From the NCBI GenBank assembly GCA_030386875.1, contig CM059575.1, positions 45,662,859-45,726,858 on the forward strand: a stretch of 64,000 bases of DNA. Reading direction: 5' to 3'. The notes below the pieces were generated by a model. The model did not search any database, was not told the origin of the DNA, and worked only from the letters and a program-made list of their open reading frames with translations. Each line of letters starts with the position of its first letter. Position 1 is the first letter of the stretch. Made by a program: the position numbers and the translations under genes. Origin of the DNA: Morinoia aosen. Taxonomy: Eukaryota > Arthropoda > Malacostraca > Amphipoda > Talitridae. Below, piece after piece: positions 33,394 through 44,111 of the stretch.

Positions 33394-33450
33394 CTATATT
33401 ATATAAGGGGACTTGGGATACAAGAGGGGTTTCTAATTAAGGAGGGAGGG

Positions 33451-33486
33451 TGTAATATAGCGAGTAGTGTAAGTTCTAGTTAGAGA
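33451..33486 (+). repeat. Gypsy-3 3' LTR, first 36 bases
   Basis: Begins TGTAATATAGCGAGTAG after the polypurine tract and is cut after GAGA (33483-33486). The LTR resumes with GAGACCTAAAG at 53474. GAGA is the target duplication of the repeat X insertion. Confidence 0.82.
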
Positions 33487-33572
33487 AAGAAAGAAAACCG
33501 TTTATTTCCAAGTTGCCACATGAGATACATGCCAACATATTGGCTTTTAAAAGTTTCTTAATATAAGACGTC

Positions 33573-33780
33573 AGTAGTAAAGGAACTACCAATCAGGGCA
33601 CAATTCACCCTAATTAGCTTATAATTGAAATTATTTGAAAAATTATTTCAAAAAAGATTCATTCTTTGACGAATTTTTGAGTTTCATAAGCCAAAATGAG
33701 TTACACAAACGACTAAGTCACTTTTAGATATAAATTTCAATTTTCTTAATCTAACCACAAGGGTTTCATCAATAAAAACA
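33573..33780 (+). repeat. Polinton left terminal inverted repeat
   Basis: About 207 bp, nearly identical to the reverse complement of 52247-52454 (a handful of differences). Begins AGTAGTAAAGGAACTACC and ends with GGGTTTCATCAATAAAAAC. Polinton TIRs are the protein-primed replication origins and integrase substrates. Confidence 0.95.
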
Positions 33781-33856
33781 ATAAATAGTATGTTTAGGAA
33801 TAATTCCATTCTCTGGAGTATTATTTATGAATATATAATTTATCAAAGTTTTGAAA

Positions 33857-34571
33857 TTACCTACCTTGAAGTGGATGTCTGTCTTTATTAATAAAGATAA
33901 AATTATATGGTTCTTTGTATGTGTTTGAACAAAACTCTTTAAATTCATCAAAGGGCATGTCCTGAGATATGATATTTGTGTAAATGTTCTTCATATCAGT
34001 TGAGTCTAAACCAAAATTAATTAGAACGTTAGCATTTGTTCTAATTGTTTGTCTCGGTAATAAATAATAATTTTGTGATAAGTAAATTGAACAGCAGTTG
34101 TTGTGTCTACCTCTAGTGTAAAAGCTATCAGCTGGACTTTGATCTCTTTCAGTTGCTATATCGTCGAAAATAAAAACGTTTTTCTTTATTGAATCTACGT
34201 CACTTGGGTCAGTAATAGTTGTCATATCTTGAAAATATTCAATTTTAGATTTTGAGTTTCTTTTAATAGGTAAATTCTCAAAGGAAATCGTCAATATTAC
34301 CATTGCCCTTTTCAAATAATTCAATTATTTCAGATTGGTTATAGCCTTTATCAAAAACATTCATCAACAGTTTATATTCTGGTTGATGTATTGATTTACT
34401 GTACAGAAAAAGATGATTAAAATCGACAAATTTTTCTAACAGAGGCTTTATTAATAAAGAAGTTTTACCGCAGTTTGATCTCCCTACGATGAGACATCTC
34501 AAGCCAGGAGAAGGAAAAATGAAGTGATTCTTTTGATTATTTCTTTTACTGTCTCTCCACATATACACCAT
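33857..34571 (-). pseudogene. Polinton genome-packaging ATPase (FtsK/HerA, A32-like)
   Basis: Two overlapping frames on the minus strand. The first (34571-34278) has the Walker A loop CLIVGRSNCGKTSLL at about residues 27-41. The second (34324-33857) has a hydrophobic Walker B-like strand VFIFDD and the downstream segment GRHNNCCSIYLSQNYY, ending at a stop at 33857. A single frameshift near 34285-34320 separates them. Total length, about 235 residues, fits Polinton ATPases that pump the genome into capsids. It is the only large gene on the minus strand, beside the left TIR, as is usual. Apart from the frameshift it looks conserved. Confidence 0.88.
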
Positions 34572-34671
34572 TTTATATAACTAATAAACTACAACTCATT
34601 TTCCAAAATTTATTTTCTGTTTGTAGCAATTGTAAACATTGTTTTTTTAAATTTGCTACTTCATTAAGTTC

Positions 34672-34924
34672 AATTCTCCAATGTATTTTTCTTCCTTATT
34701 GGTTGTCTCGTTGGGCAATAACGAGAGAAAAAGCTACCTTTGGTGTCATAAGAATCGTTACTGATTAATGTTTCAAGATGAATGATACCTGACTCTTATT
34801 GAGTTATAACTTCCCTATTAAATTCGACATCATTTTGAATTTGATTAACATCTAATTGCAATTGATTTATTTTTGCAGTATTGAGAACAACTTCTCTTTG
34901 AATACCTGTAATAATATCTTCCAT
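34672..34924 (-). pseudogene. Polinton small ORF 1 (coiled coil plus SRYCPTRQP tail)
   Basis: ATG at 34924 in an A-rich context (AATAAAATGG). The first 42 residues (MEDIITGIQREVVLN...) form a heptad-like helix and end at a TAA (34796-34798). The same frame stays open beyond that stop for about 40 codons and includes YDTKGSFFSRYCPTRQP and a basic end. One nonsense mutation in an original protein of about 84 residues is the simplest reading. The tail motif recurs in the next small ORF. Function unknown; similar short ORFs near the ATPase are common in adintovirus-like elements. Confidence 0.55.
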
Positions 34925-34949
34925 TTTATTAAGTATAATTCTTCAATGT

Positions 34950-35081
34950 GTTTTTCTTTTTATGGTTGTCTCGTTAGGCAATAACGAGAGAAGGAGCTAC
35001 CTTTGGTTGTAAATAAAGTAAATACATCGAGTTTGCAAATTTTTGAGCATCTATTACTTCATATGGAGTATTGCTTTTCAT
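34950..35081 (-). pseudogene. Polinton small ORF 2 region with repeated TRQP motif
   Basis: A minus-strand ATG (about 35081) opens a 36-codon frame starting MKSNTPYEVIDAQKFANS. In a neighbouring frame the sequence encodes FTTKGSSFSRYCLTRQP. It is about 70 bases of near repeat of the segment at 34672-34745, with differences mostly in codon third positions or spacers. The peptide is kept in both copies although the DNA differs. Probably a tandemly duplicated small gene, now frameshifted. No family recognised. Confidence 0.45.
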
Positions 35082-35173
35082 TTTGATTAATATAAATTTC
35101 AGAGTACTTTAAAATTTACATTGGAAAAAACATTGAAATTTTCGAAATTTACTGAGAAAATAATTTATTAAAA

Positions 35174-38100
35174 ATGGAATCATTTGATGTATCACATATA
35201 TCTAATACTAAGAATACAAAAAGGTATAATAATTTGAAGAAAATTTCAGTATAGATGACTTCAAGTAACAACTTGTGTAATATATGTAATATTTACATCA
35301 TAAACTTGAGAAAACATGAGAAAAGCATGAAACACAATAAAAACGTGAGTAAACTATTAATCTCGGATCTGTATTTTGATAAAAACAAATATTTCTGTAA
35401 TATATGTAATATAAATGTCTCAAATCTAAAAACCCATCTAAAATCTACTAGGCATATTAAAAACATAAATCAAGAATTAATTTCCGAATCATATTTTGAG
35501 GAAAAGGTATGTAAGATATGTAAAGTAGAAGTAAAAAATCTACAACAGCATAAGAAATCAAAGAAGCATTTTAGAAACGTTTATGGCTGTAATTTCAAAG
35601 GAAAAAAATGTGCTATAAATGAAAAATGTCTGGAATATATGTTCTCTGATATATCAGTTATTGATCCGACAGTTTTCATGAGGAATTTGACACCGGTTGT
35701 GAGATCAATTTCGGCAGAGCAAAAGTTTGATAAAATGAAGATTCAATTGACAATTTTAATTCAATTTTAAAAAAACAAAGAAAAAAATGAAAAGGTATAT
35801 TCAACAGCATGGATGAATACAGGTAAGTTTGTAGGCATATCGAAAAACTTCACAAACATTGATGATCTGTATAAAGAAGCTATTAGAAAGATTGAAGAAT
35901 ATACAAAAAACTCCTCTGGCTGGATAACAGATAAATTATTAGACTTCAATGTAAAAATCATTGAATACAAACCTATCAAAGGTTCTAGTTATATAGAATT
36001 ACCTGAAAAGTTTCAAAAGTCGACTTATAAACTAATTAATATTAAAAATACCGATAATAAATTCTTTATGTGGAGTGTAGCGAGATATTATTGCCGAGAT
36101 GAGAAAAACGGCAATAGAATATCTAAAAGATTAAAAACTGAAGCTGAAAAGTTAAATTTCAGAGACATAACATTTCCAGTGAAACTTAAAGATATCGATA
36201 AATTTGAGAGAAACAATAATGTGTCAGTAAATGTTTACAACCTCAATTACTTGAAAGAATTATGTCCTCTGAGAATAACATAGGTAAAAAATGACGAAGT
36301 TATATCACTTTTATTGTTAACAGATGAAAAAAAAGGCATTATGTATTAATGAAGTCATTAAGTCCATTTATGCAAACTAAAGGTGGTCATAAAAAACATG
36401 TCTGTCCATACTGTTTATGGCCATTCACAAAAGAATGTTTATTAACAAACCACATTAATGATTGTTCAGTTCACACTCCAACAAAGTATGTTCTTGAAGG
36501 AGGTAAATTGAAATTTAAACATTACGAAAAAACAATTATGCATCCTTTTGCAATTTATGCTGATTTCGAATCAACGTTGGCAAAAATAGATACGTGTCAA
36601 CCAAATCAAAACTCAAGTTACACCATGAACATTCAGAAGCACAATCCTAATTCATTTTGTTGCCATACAAAATCCGAAGCAGATGAATATTCCCGTTTAG
36701 AAATATATAATGGGAAAGATGCCTCCCAAAAGTTTGTAGAATATATAGAAAAAGAAACCAAGAGAATTTATAGTCTGTTGAAAATAAATAAGAAAATGTA
36801 TTTACCATCAGATGAATTCGAAAAATATAAAGAAGCCACAAGATGTTATGTATGTGGCGGAGAGTTTATGGAAGGTAACTATAAAGTTAGAGACCCACAA
36901 TCATTTGACAGGTCATTACAGAGGTCCAGCTCATTTAAAATGTAATTTAAAAATTAGAAATCCAAATTTTATACCGGTGTTTTTACCTAATCTGTCTAAT
37001 TACGATGCTCATTTGTTCGTGAAAGACTTGGGAAATATATCCGGAAAATTGAACGTTATTCCACAAACAGATGAAGAATATATTAGGTTTACACAAACTA
37101 TAAAAGTAGATTCTTATGTATGTAAACATACAGGAAAAATTAAAGATATCACCAGAGACTTACGGTTCTTAGACAGCTACAGGTTTTTACCTTCGTCTCT
37201 AGATAAACTTTCGAAGAATTTATCTGAGCACAAAGAATTATCGAAGTTCTTTCTCAATGATCCTGAGATGCTGAGATCCTGATATGCTCCTATTCATCGA
37301 AAAAGGAATAAGAGGTGGGATTTCTACAATATCAACACGATATGCGAAAGCAAACAATCCATATATTCCAGAAATATTCGATAAAGGAAAACCAAATAGT
37401 TTTATCACATATATAGATGCAAATAATCTTTACGGCTGGGCTATGTGTCGATCATTACCTACTAGAAACTTCAAATGGAAAGATCCAAAGTCGAAACTCA
37501 AAGCAGATAATGGTTATATATTAGAAGTTGATTTAAGTTATCCGAAAGACTTTCATGCTCAACATAATGATTTACCATTAGCTCCAGAAAATATCAAAGT
37601 AAACGATGTATATAAATTAGTTCCACATCTTGGAAAACGAGAAAAATATGTTGTACATCTTAAATCTCTAACACAATATCTAGATCTAGGTTTGAAGTTA
37701 GAGAAAATTCATAGAATATAAGAGTTTGATGAAAGTCCATGGATGAAATCATATATTGATATCAATACAAAAAAGCGTCAGCAAGCTAAATCTGAATTTG
37801 AAAAAGACTTTTACAAGCTGATGAACAATTCAGTATTTAGTAAAACAATGGAAAATATTAGAAATAGAGTAGATGTGTGTTTAGTAAAGTCAGAGAAAGA
37901 ATTAATTAAATTAGCAAATAAACCAAACTTTACCAGTTTTAAAATATTCTCAGAAAATTTGATAGCATGTCATATGCAAAAACAAAGACTGAAATTTGAT
38001 AAACCAATCTACGAAGGGTTATCTGTATTGGATATAAGTAAAACATTAATGTATGATTTCCATTAAAATCATATTAAAAAGAAATATGGTGATAAGGCAA

Positions 38101-38576
38101 AGTTGTTTACAGATACAGATTCATTATGTTATGACATCGAAACAAAAGATTTGTACAAAGATATGGAAAGAAATAAAGACTTGTATGATACATCAAACTA
38201 TTCTAAAAAACACTTCCTACATTCAACTAAAAATATGAAAGTGATTGGGAAAATGAAAGACGAAACGTGTGGAATACCAATCGAAGAATTCGTCGGTCTC
38301 AGAGCAAAACTACATTGTTACAAAACGAAAATTTCCGTGAGTAAGAAAGCAAAAGGTGTAAGTAAGAACATAACTGAGCACAATGTCACAATGGATGAAT
38401 ATAAGAGAGCATTGAATAATGAAACAATATACAAAACGATGTACAATATCCAAAGTGTTAACCACGAATTACATACTAAAGAAATAAATAATATTGCATT
38501 GAATGGTAATGATGACAAGCGACATATATTACCAGATGGTATCAACACACTAGCATTACTTCACTATAAAATATAA
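35174..38576 (+). pseudogene. polB: Polinton protein-primed DNA polymerase B
   Basis: Starts at ATG 35174 (in-frame TAG at 35252) and is broken into about six frames. In order: three C2H2-like fingers (CNICNIYIINLRKH, CNICNINVSNLKTH, CKICKVEVKNLQQH); the N-terminal domain (IELPEKFQKS, ISKRLKTEAEKLNF); Exo I YADFEST; Exo II FLPNLSNYDAH; Exo III-like FLDSYRF; Pol A ITYIDANNLYGWAM; Pol B FEKDFYKLMNNSVFSKTMEN; Pol C FTDTDSLCYDI. All catalytic motifs are recognisable, so decay is mainly by indels. The enzyme would replicate the element from a terminal protein. The N-terminal zinc fingers are typical of many insect Polintons. Confidence 0.9.
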
Positions 38577-38597
38577 TCAATAAATAAAGTATAAAAA

Positions 38598-39128
38598 ATG
38601 ATTATCTACAACAATAATGACTTCTATAACCAAGATTTATTATCTGTTGAAAATGAACAGCATTTGAGTGATTTAAAATCAATAGTTAATGAAGAAAAAA
38701 CTGGAAAGAGCATTGTAAATACATTGCTTAGAAAACTTCCATTACCTGAAATGCATTTGAAATTACCATCTAATATTCAATATGAACAAGTCCCGAACGG
38801 TTCCTTCAACAATAAAAATACCTACTCATTTTGCGGTCCAGGAACTAAGGTGCAGAAGCGAATTCAAGAAGGTTATCGAGGAGTTAACTCACTCGATCAG
38901 GCTTGTAAGAATCATGACATATTTTATTCACAACATCCAACAACGAAAGACAGAAATTATGCTGATGATATTCTAGCAAAAAGAACCGCTGAAATTGCAG
39001 CTGATCCAAATGAATCAGAATACGTTCGACAAGATGCTAAATTAGTTAACGCAATTATGGCAGATAAGAGCTGGGCAGGTATGGGCATCTCGTCGACAAA
39101 AAACTTTCAAACACGCTCACTGAGGTGA
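38598..39128 (+). CDS. Polinton virion protein with phospholipase A2 domain
   Basis: An intact 176-residue ORF with ATG directly after TATAAAAA. The C-terminal half has a group XIII-like (parvovirus VP1-type) PLA2 core: the calcium-binding loop YSFCGPGT (about residues 76-83) and the helix with the catalytic His-Asp pair DQACKNHDIFYS (about 100-111), followed by a conserved YADDILAKR helix. In parvoviruses and adintoviruses this domain breaches the endosome during entry; here that role is inferred. It lies between polymerase and integrase, and its last codons overlap the integrase frame. Confidence 0.85.
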   Translation: MIIYNNNDFYNQDLLSVENEQHLSDLKSIVNEEKTGKSIVNTLLRKLPLPEMHLKLPSNIQYEQVPNGSFNNKNTYSFCGPGTKVQKRIQEGYRGVNSLDQACKNHDIFYSQHPTTKDRNYADDILAKRTAEIAADPNESEYVRQDAKLVNAIMADKSWAGMGISSTKNFQTRSLR

Positions 39129-40150
39129 GCGATAAAATCTTGAATGACTTATGTTATAATCCAAAGACCGGTTATACTGGAATGAATCAACTTGTTAAAA
39201 AATCCGGCTTATCATCAACTCTTGTACGAAATTGGTTAGAAACTCAAAAAACTCACACTCTACATAAACCAATAAAACATAATTTCAAAACGAGAAGGGT
39301 GAAGGTATCAAAAATTGATGATCAATGGCAAGCTGATTTGGTTGACATGCAAAACTATAAAGATCAAGGAAAAAACTACATTTTAACAGTAATTGACATT
39401 TTCAGTAAATACGCATGGGCGATTCCAATAAGTAAAAAGACAGGTGAAGAAATCAAAACTTCTTTTCAAAAACTATTTAAAATACGAATTCCTTCTAAAC
39501 TTCAGACAGATAAAGGATTAGAGTTTACGAATAAATCCACTCAAGAACTATTCAAGAAACCTAACATTCAGTGGTTTAGTTCAGAAAATGAAACCAAAGC
39601 TCAAGTTGTGGAACGCTTCAACAGGGCGTTAAATGCTAAAATGTGGAAATATTTTACACACATGGAAACTAAAAAATGGGTGAATGTTTTACAAGATTTA
39701 ATGCAAAATTACAATAATAGCTATCATAGAACAATAAAAATGACACCTAACCAAGCATCATTGGAAAAGAACAGTAAAATGGTTTATGATAACTTATTCC
39801 CTCCAACCGAACCAACTTTCACATCACCGAAACTCAAAATCGGTGATAGAGTAAGAATAAGCAAGGAACGGAAAGACTTTCGGAAGGGTTATTTACCAAA
39901 TTTCACTAATGAGTTATTCATTGTATCCGAAATACTGTCTACTGAACCAATTACTTATAGATTAAAAGATATGGATGGTGAAGAAATAAAAGGAAGTTTT
40001 TATGAACAAAAACTATCAAAATATACTAGTGATGTTTATGCAATTGAGAAAATTCTCAAGATGAGTAAAGGAAAACTTCTGGACAAGTGGAAAGGTTATG
40101 ATGAACTTTCATGGATCTCAGAAACTGAAATTAATTTCAGTTCAGAGTGA
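39125..40150 (+). CDS. int: Polinton integrase (retroviral-type, DDE)
   Basis: An open frame of 341 codons. The frame is also open upstream into the PLA2 gene (DKKLSNTLTEV) and no ATG is visible, so the true start is uncertain. An N-terminal helical region is followed by the core with WQADLVDM (first Asp), LQTDKGLEF (second Asp) and AQVVERFNRALN (Glu), spaced as in Polinton integrases. Next come an SH3-like segment (LKIGDRVRIS) and a chromodomain-like end (YAIEKILKMSKGKLLDKWKGY). It inserts the linear element and creates the 6-bp duplication. All catalytic residues are intact. Confidence 0.92.
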   Translation: MSDKILNDLCYNPKTGYTGMNQLVKKSGLSSTLVRNWLETQKTHTLHKPIKHNFKTRRVKVSKIDDQWQADLVDMQNYKDQGKNYILTVIDIFSKYAWAIPISKKTGEEIKTSFQKLFKIRIPSKLQTDKGLEFTNKSTQELFKKPNIQWFSSENETKAQVVERFNRALNAKMWKYFTHMETKKWVNVLQDLMQNYNNSYHRTIKMTPNQASLEKNSKMVYDNLFPPTEPTFTSPKLKIGDRVRISKERKDFRKGYLPNFTNELFIVSEILSTEPITYRLKDMDGEEIKGSFYEQKLSKYTSDVYAIEKILKMSKGKLLDKWKGYDELSWISETEINFSSE

Positions 40151-40194
40151 ACTTATATTAAGTTAAAGTCTTTTTGAATTTTTCTTTTTAAAAA

Positions 40195-40809
40195 ATGGCG
40201 TTGATTGATATCAAAACTAAATCAGATTAACTAAACTTAACAAAGAGTTTGAAAAACCAATTCACAAATGATAAAATAATCGAACAAGATTTATACCATG
40301 ATGTTAAAAAAGTTTACAAACCATTGATTGAACCTTGATCTAAAATTGTTGACGAAACTAAACAAACTAGGTTGGCAATAAAAGATATACCTCATGAAAA
40401 ACTTGAATCTATCAAAGGAAAACCTGTTGAGAAACTAGCTTTGCCATCTTCTGAATCCAACACTGTAGTTGGGCCTATCGCATTGAATTTCTTGCGTTTT
40501 GCATGGAAACATGGAAATGAGTATGACAAAGCATATGGCATTCGTTGGGATGGAGGTAAAGTTATGCTAGGAAATAATAAGGTAGATATTCTTGGTAATG
40601 ATTTGAAAATTGGAGATAGAGTATACGAAGGCACAACTGGATTATGGGAATTATTAACAAAGCAAAATCCTATTGATTTTAGGGACGAAGATAAAAATAA
40701 TTATTATGAAATGTTGCATTCAACTGACGCTTATTTGAGGGTAGACGGTACCATAAAAGCAAATAGGGGTGAAAAATATTCTAAATTATCAAACCCTTCT
40801 ATCAAATAG
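40195..40809 (+). pseudogene. Polinton PY protein, N-terminal part
   Basis: ATG at 40195 in the context TTTTTAAAAAATGG. The 204-codon frame has two in-frame stops (40228-40230 and 40338-40340) and is otherwise coherent. It contains the conserved Polinton PY signature: VVGPIALNFLRF, GNNKVDILGNDLKIGDRVYEGTTGLWELLTKQ and YYEMLHSTDAYL. PY is a widespread Polinton protein of unknown role, often assumed to be structural. Its likely C-terminal continuation is in the next entry. Confidence 0.8.
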
Positions 40810-41300
40810 TTCAACGAAAAGAAGCTCAAGCTGCAGTTGAAACAATAAGATCAGCAAGTCCATCAATTCGTGAATCAAGTCGTGAATCAAGCCCTGAACC
40901 AAGTCCTTTAAGATACCCAAACATAGTAGAATCCTCAAGTTTGAGTCGATACAAAATTCCTTCAACAAGTCAGAGACCATTTTTCGACCCTTCACGAAGG
41001 TCTACTTTTAGACCAACTCCTATACCTTCTCCTACATCTTCTCCTATACCTCCTCATCATCCTCCCAGAGAGGATTCAGACGTTTCAGGATCAGGTATTA
41101 TTGCATTACCATCTAACATCAATGATCTTGTAAAAAGACAACAGTTATTGTTCGGTTCGTTTACCGCTTTAAATACAGGAGTTTTTAATGAACTGCAAAT
41201 ACTTACGCATGAACTTTTAAAGCAAGGTCTATTAAATACTGCTGAAGTAAAGGTGTTGGATGATATATTGTTTAAAAAATGGAATCTCAAAGCATTGTAA
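40809..41300 (+). pseudogene. Polinton PY C-terminal Ser/Pro-rich region
   Basis: A different frame takes over just after the PY stop. It encodes an Arg/Ser/Pro-rich linker (SIRESSRESSPEPSPLRYP, then PSPTSSPIPP) and a helical end (NINDLVKRQQLLFGSFTALN...). It has no ATG that fits a separate gene until 40941. Continuation of PY by a one-base frameshift at about 40805 is most likely. The end overlaps the start of the minor capsid gene by 22 bases. Confidence 0.6.
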
Positions 41301-41977
41301 TTAGTGAAAGAAAAAGTGACATATGTATAAACTTTAGTCCAGCAATAGAATTGAACAAAAATAAATTTCACGAAATGGCACTGGTTGGGTTAGACATGGA
41401 TCATTCTATTCCTAACGTTGATGAAAATAATAATAAATTTTATTATGAATTAAATGGTGTTGAAAATGTAATAACACTTCCAACAGGATGTTTTGAAATA
41501 GAAAGTATAAACGAATTCATTCAAAAAACATTGGCAGGCTTTATTGAAATCAAAGCAAATACTAATAATTTGAAAAGCGTCATAGTTCTCCATGCATCTA
41601 CGTTAAAAGTATTTTTCAATAATGAAAAATCTTTAAATACAATGTTAGGATTTGGAGAAATTATCTTAGAAGGTGTTGGAGAACATGAAAGTATAAATAT
41701 AATGAATATAATGTCTGTTAACACAATACTTGTTCATTGTAGCGCAATTAACGGCTCATACCTCAACGGTTCTTTGCATAATATTTTATATTCCTTTTTC
41801 CCAAACGTCCCACCAGGATATAAAATTGTAGAAAATCCAAATAAACCAATTTATCTACCGATATATCAACCTTTACTCTATGATTTGAGAATTTGGCTTA
41901 CTGATCAAAATGGACATGCTCTGAATACTAGAGGTGAAGAAGTAACTGTTCGATTACACCTAAGATCTAGAAATTAA
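41279..41977 (+). CDS. Polinton minor capsid (penton, single jelly-roll) protein
   Basis: An intact 232-residue ORF whose ATG follows GTTTAAAAA and overlaps the end of the upstream ORF. It has the pattern of Polinton penton proteins: alternating beta-strand segments, TLPTGCFEIESINEFIQ, LGFGEIILEG, INIMNIMSVNTILVHCSAINGSYLNG, FFPNVPPGYKIVENP and a terminal RGEEVTVRLHLRSRN. Penton proteins occupy the five-fold vertices of the predicted virion. It sits next to the major capsid gene, as expected. No stop or frameshift. Confidence 0.8.
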   Translation: MESQSIVISERKSDICINFSPAIELNKNKFHEMALVGLDMDHSIPNVDENNNKFYYELNGVENVITLPTGCFEIESINEFIQKTLAGFIEIKANTNNLKSVIVLHASTLKVFFNNEKSLNTMLGFGEIILEGVGEHESINIMNIMSVNTILVHCSAINGSYLNGSLHNILYSFFPNVPPGYKIVENPNKPIYLPIYQPLLYDLRIWLTDQNGHALNTRGEEVTVRLHLRSRN

Positions 41978-42004
41978 AATAATTTGATAAAATTATCTTT
42001 AAAA

Positions 42005-43263
42005 ATGGATTCTTTAAACTGGAATGAAAACATTAAAGTTGATGCATCAATTGAAAAAATTGAAACGCATAACTATGAACCACAAATAGGTACTGATCTG
42101 AATCGTGAACATAACGATATCAAGATCATTATCCAGAATCAAGATCAGTTTGTATTACCTATTAAAAGTTTTATTTATATAGAAGGAGCTTTGAATAAAA
42201 AAGATGGAAGTGATTATGATTTTAAAGATGAAAAAATAACAATAATCAACAATGGATTAATGCATTTGTTTGATAGAGTTTCTTACAGAATTGGAGATGA
42301 AGGAATTTAAGGTTATAGTTACCCTGGAATTACAACAACTATAAAAGGATTAGTTAGCTATCCCCGAAATGTTAAATAAAACATGATATTTTTCTAGAGC
42401 GTTGATACTAAGAAGAATGAAAAATCAAACGAAGGATTTAGCGATCGAAATGACTACTTAAGTTCAGCTAATGGGAAATTCAGCGCTGCTATCCCACTTG
42501 AACATGTGTTTGGATTTTGTGAAAATTATAAGAAGGTTATTTATGGAGTGAAACATGCTCTGACTTTAAGAAGAGGTGATAATTCTAATGCTAGATGCAA
42601 ATCAGATGAGAAAGATGCAAACCAGCAATTGATGGTAAAATTAATATTACAAAATTAATTTGGAAAATGCCAGCTTACAAACTGTCTGATGAGTATAAAA
42701 TCAAGCTATATCGTCAAATTAAGGATAAAATAACATTACCTATTCCTTATTTGAATAGACAATTGGAACAAACCATTGTAAACTCTAAACAGAAATTCTT
42801 AGATTGGACTTTAACTCCAAATTCAGGATCTCAAAGACCTCGATACATAAATTTAGCGTTCCAAACTAAGAAAGCTAATTCACAAGCTGTAAACAATGCA
42901 ATTTTCGATCATTGTAACTTGACGAATGCATATGTTCAGCTGAATAATGAACGATACCCTGATCACAATTTACAGATTGATTTCGATTCTAACAATTATG
43001 CTACAGCTTATAAAATGTTAATAGATTATGTATCTAATGAAAATTGTGCTATCGAATACAGACACTTTAAATATTTGTATCCCATCTATGTGTTTAATAT
43101 CAGCAGACAAAATGAACGTATCAAGGAAACTACAATTGATATTAAAATTAAAGCAGAATTTAAAACCAATATTCCTGATGATACACATGCATATGCACTG
43201 ATTCTATCTGACATAGTAATTCGATTGCCATCTGACGGTGATAAAATGGGTTTAAACTACTAA
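42005..43263 (+). pseudogene. Polinton major capsid (double jelly-roll) protein
   Basis: ATG at 42005 after CTTTAAAA. The N-terminal 100 codons (DLNREHNDIKIIIQNQDQF, SFIYIEGAL, LMHLFDRVSYRIG) are typical of the first jelly roll. Stops follow at 42308-42310, near 42375 and near 42655, with frame changes. Recognisable segments persist (AAIPLEHVFGFCENYKKVIYG; the 198-codon open stretch from 42667 with DWTLTPNSGSQRPRYINLAFQTKK). The C-terminal half is intact to the stop at 43263. Normal Polinton MCPs are one continuous ORF of similar total length, so this gene is dead. Confidence 0.85.
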
Positions 43264-43298
43264 AAATTAAAATATATTCACATAATAATGTTTAAAAA

Positions 43299-43670
43299 AT
43301 GTATTGTGTAAAGTGTAAAAAGAAAACTGATACTGATAATCCTCAATATTTAATTACAAAGAACAATAAGATAGTGGTCAAAGGTATGTGTATTATTTGC
43401 AAAAAGACAAAGACTTCTTTTGTTTCTAAAGATACTGCGACGATAAATTCCAGCTTTATTAGCTGGCCTTGGGGCTGCTGGCTCTTTGGCTGGAGGTGCT
43501 GCTGCAATAGCATCCGCAGTCAATAAGAAAAAAGCTGATGATGACCTCTTGTCAGAAACTAAAAGGCACAATGAAGCAATGGAAAGTATAAAAGGTTCAG
43601 GTATACGGATAACTCCGAGAAAAAAAAACCTTGTGGAAAAGGTCTCTACTTAAAACCACCAAAAAAGTAA
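43299..43670 (+). pseudogene. Polinton DUF5679 zinc-ribbon / pVI-like protein
   Basis: ATG follows GTTTAAAAA. The N-terminus MYCVKCKKKTDTDNPQ...MCIICKKTKTSF has two CxxC pairs, the DUF5679 zinc ribbon found in many Polintons and large DNA viruses. A frameshift near 43440 is followed by an Ala/Gly-rich hydrophobic segment (AAGSLAGGAAAIASAVNKKK), a RHNEAMESIKGSG helix and, after another shift, GKGLYLKPPKK before TAA at 43668-43670. Amphipathic small capsid proteins of this kind are compared with adenovirus pVI/pX; that comparison is inference. Confidence 0.75.
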
Positions 43671-44077
43671 TACCTAACCAACCATTATCTAAACATGATT
43701 TAGAATACTACATGAATACATTGAAAATTCCGAATATTCGAGGTATTTACATGAGAGATACTTTACCTAAACACCCTCTAGAAACGGAATGCGGAATCCT
43801 AAATTTGGACACTGAAAAAGGATTAGGAACGCATTGGGCTTGTTGGTATAAGAAAGATAACATTTGTTATTACTTTGACAGTTATGGTTTGATTTATCCA
43901 ATTGAATTTAAAGACTACTTAACAGATTGTGTTGATATAATTTTCTCTACTTACAAAATCCAGAAAATAGGTGATGTAATTTGTGGACATTTATGTCTAG
44001 AAATGCTGAAGCGTTTAGAAAATGAAAGCTTTCATGCAATTCTTTTAGACCTGTATAAAACCCCAACTAGTTTTTAG
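43670..44077 (+). CDS. Polinton adenain-like cysteine protease
   Basis: The open frame runs to 44077. Family members start with a methionine just before PN..LS; here that codon is ATA (43670-43672, IPNQPLSKHD), so the start codon may be lost. The frame is open to 43631 with only a TTG upstream. Catalytic residues are visible: His in GTHWACWYKK, Asp in YYFDSYG and Cys in ICGHLCLEML, in the order H-D-C of adenovirus/Polinton maturation proteases. Length is about 135 residues. It would cleave capsid precursors. The catalytic core is intact. Confidence 0.82.
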   Translation: MPNQPLSKHDLEYYMNTLKIPNIRGIYMRDTLPKHPLETECGILNLDTEKGLGTHWACWYKKDNICYYFDSYGLIYPIEFKDYLTDCVDIIFSTYKIQKIGDVICGHLCLEMLKRLENESFHAILLDLYKTPTSF

Positions 44078-44111
44078 AAAATAAACTACAGTTAATTTTT
44101 TTCTTTAAAAA

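Larger units (their letters stand above)
28553..33450 (+). mobile_element. Gypsy-3: K02A2.6-like Gypsy retrotransposon (decayed)
   Basis: Plus-strand Gypsy coding region with gag, protease, RT, RNase H and integrase. A polypurine tract (AAGGAGGGAGGG, 33439-33450) follows, then the LTR start TGTAATATAGCGAGT at 33451. The 5' end is lost at an inverted LTR (28100-28552). The gag contains a foldback element and a nonsense codon, and pol has several frameshifts. The 3' LTR is split by repeat X and the Polinton and resumes at 53474. Confidence 0.87.

Noticed and set aside
34672-35004. Stem-loops TCTCGTT...AACGAGA as regulatory hairpins
   Set aside because: The hairpins fall inside the repeated small-ORF motif, so coding explains the conservation better than RNA structure.
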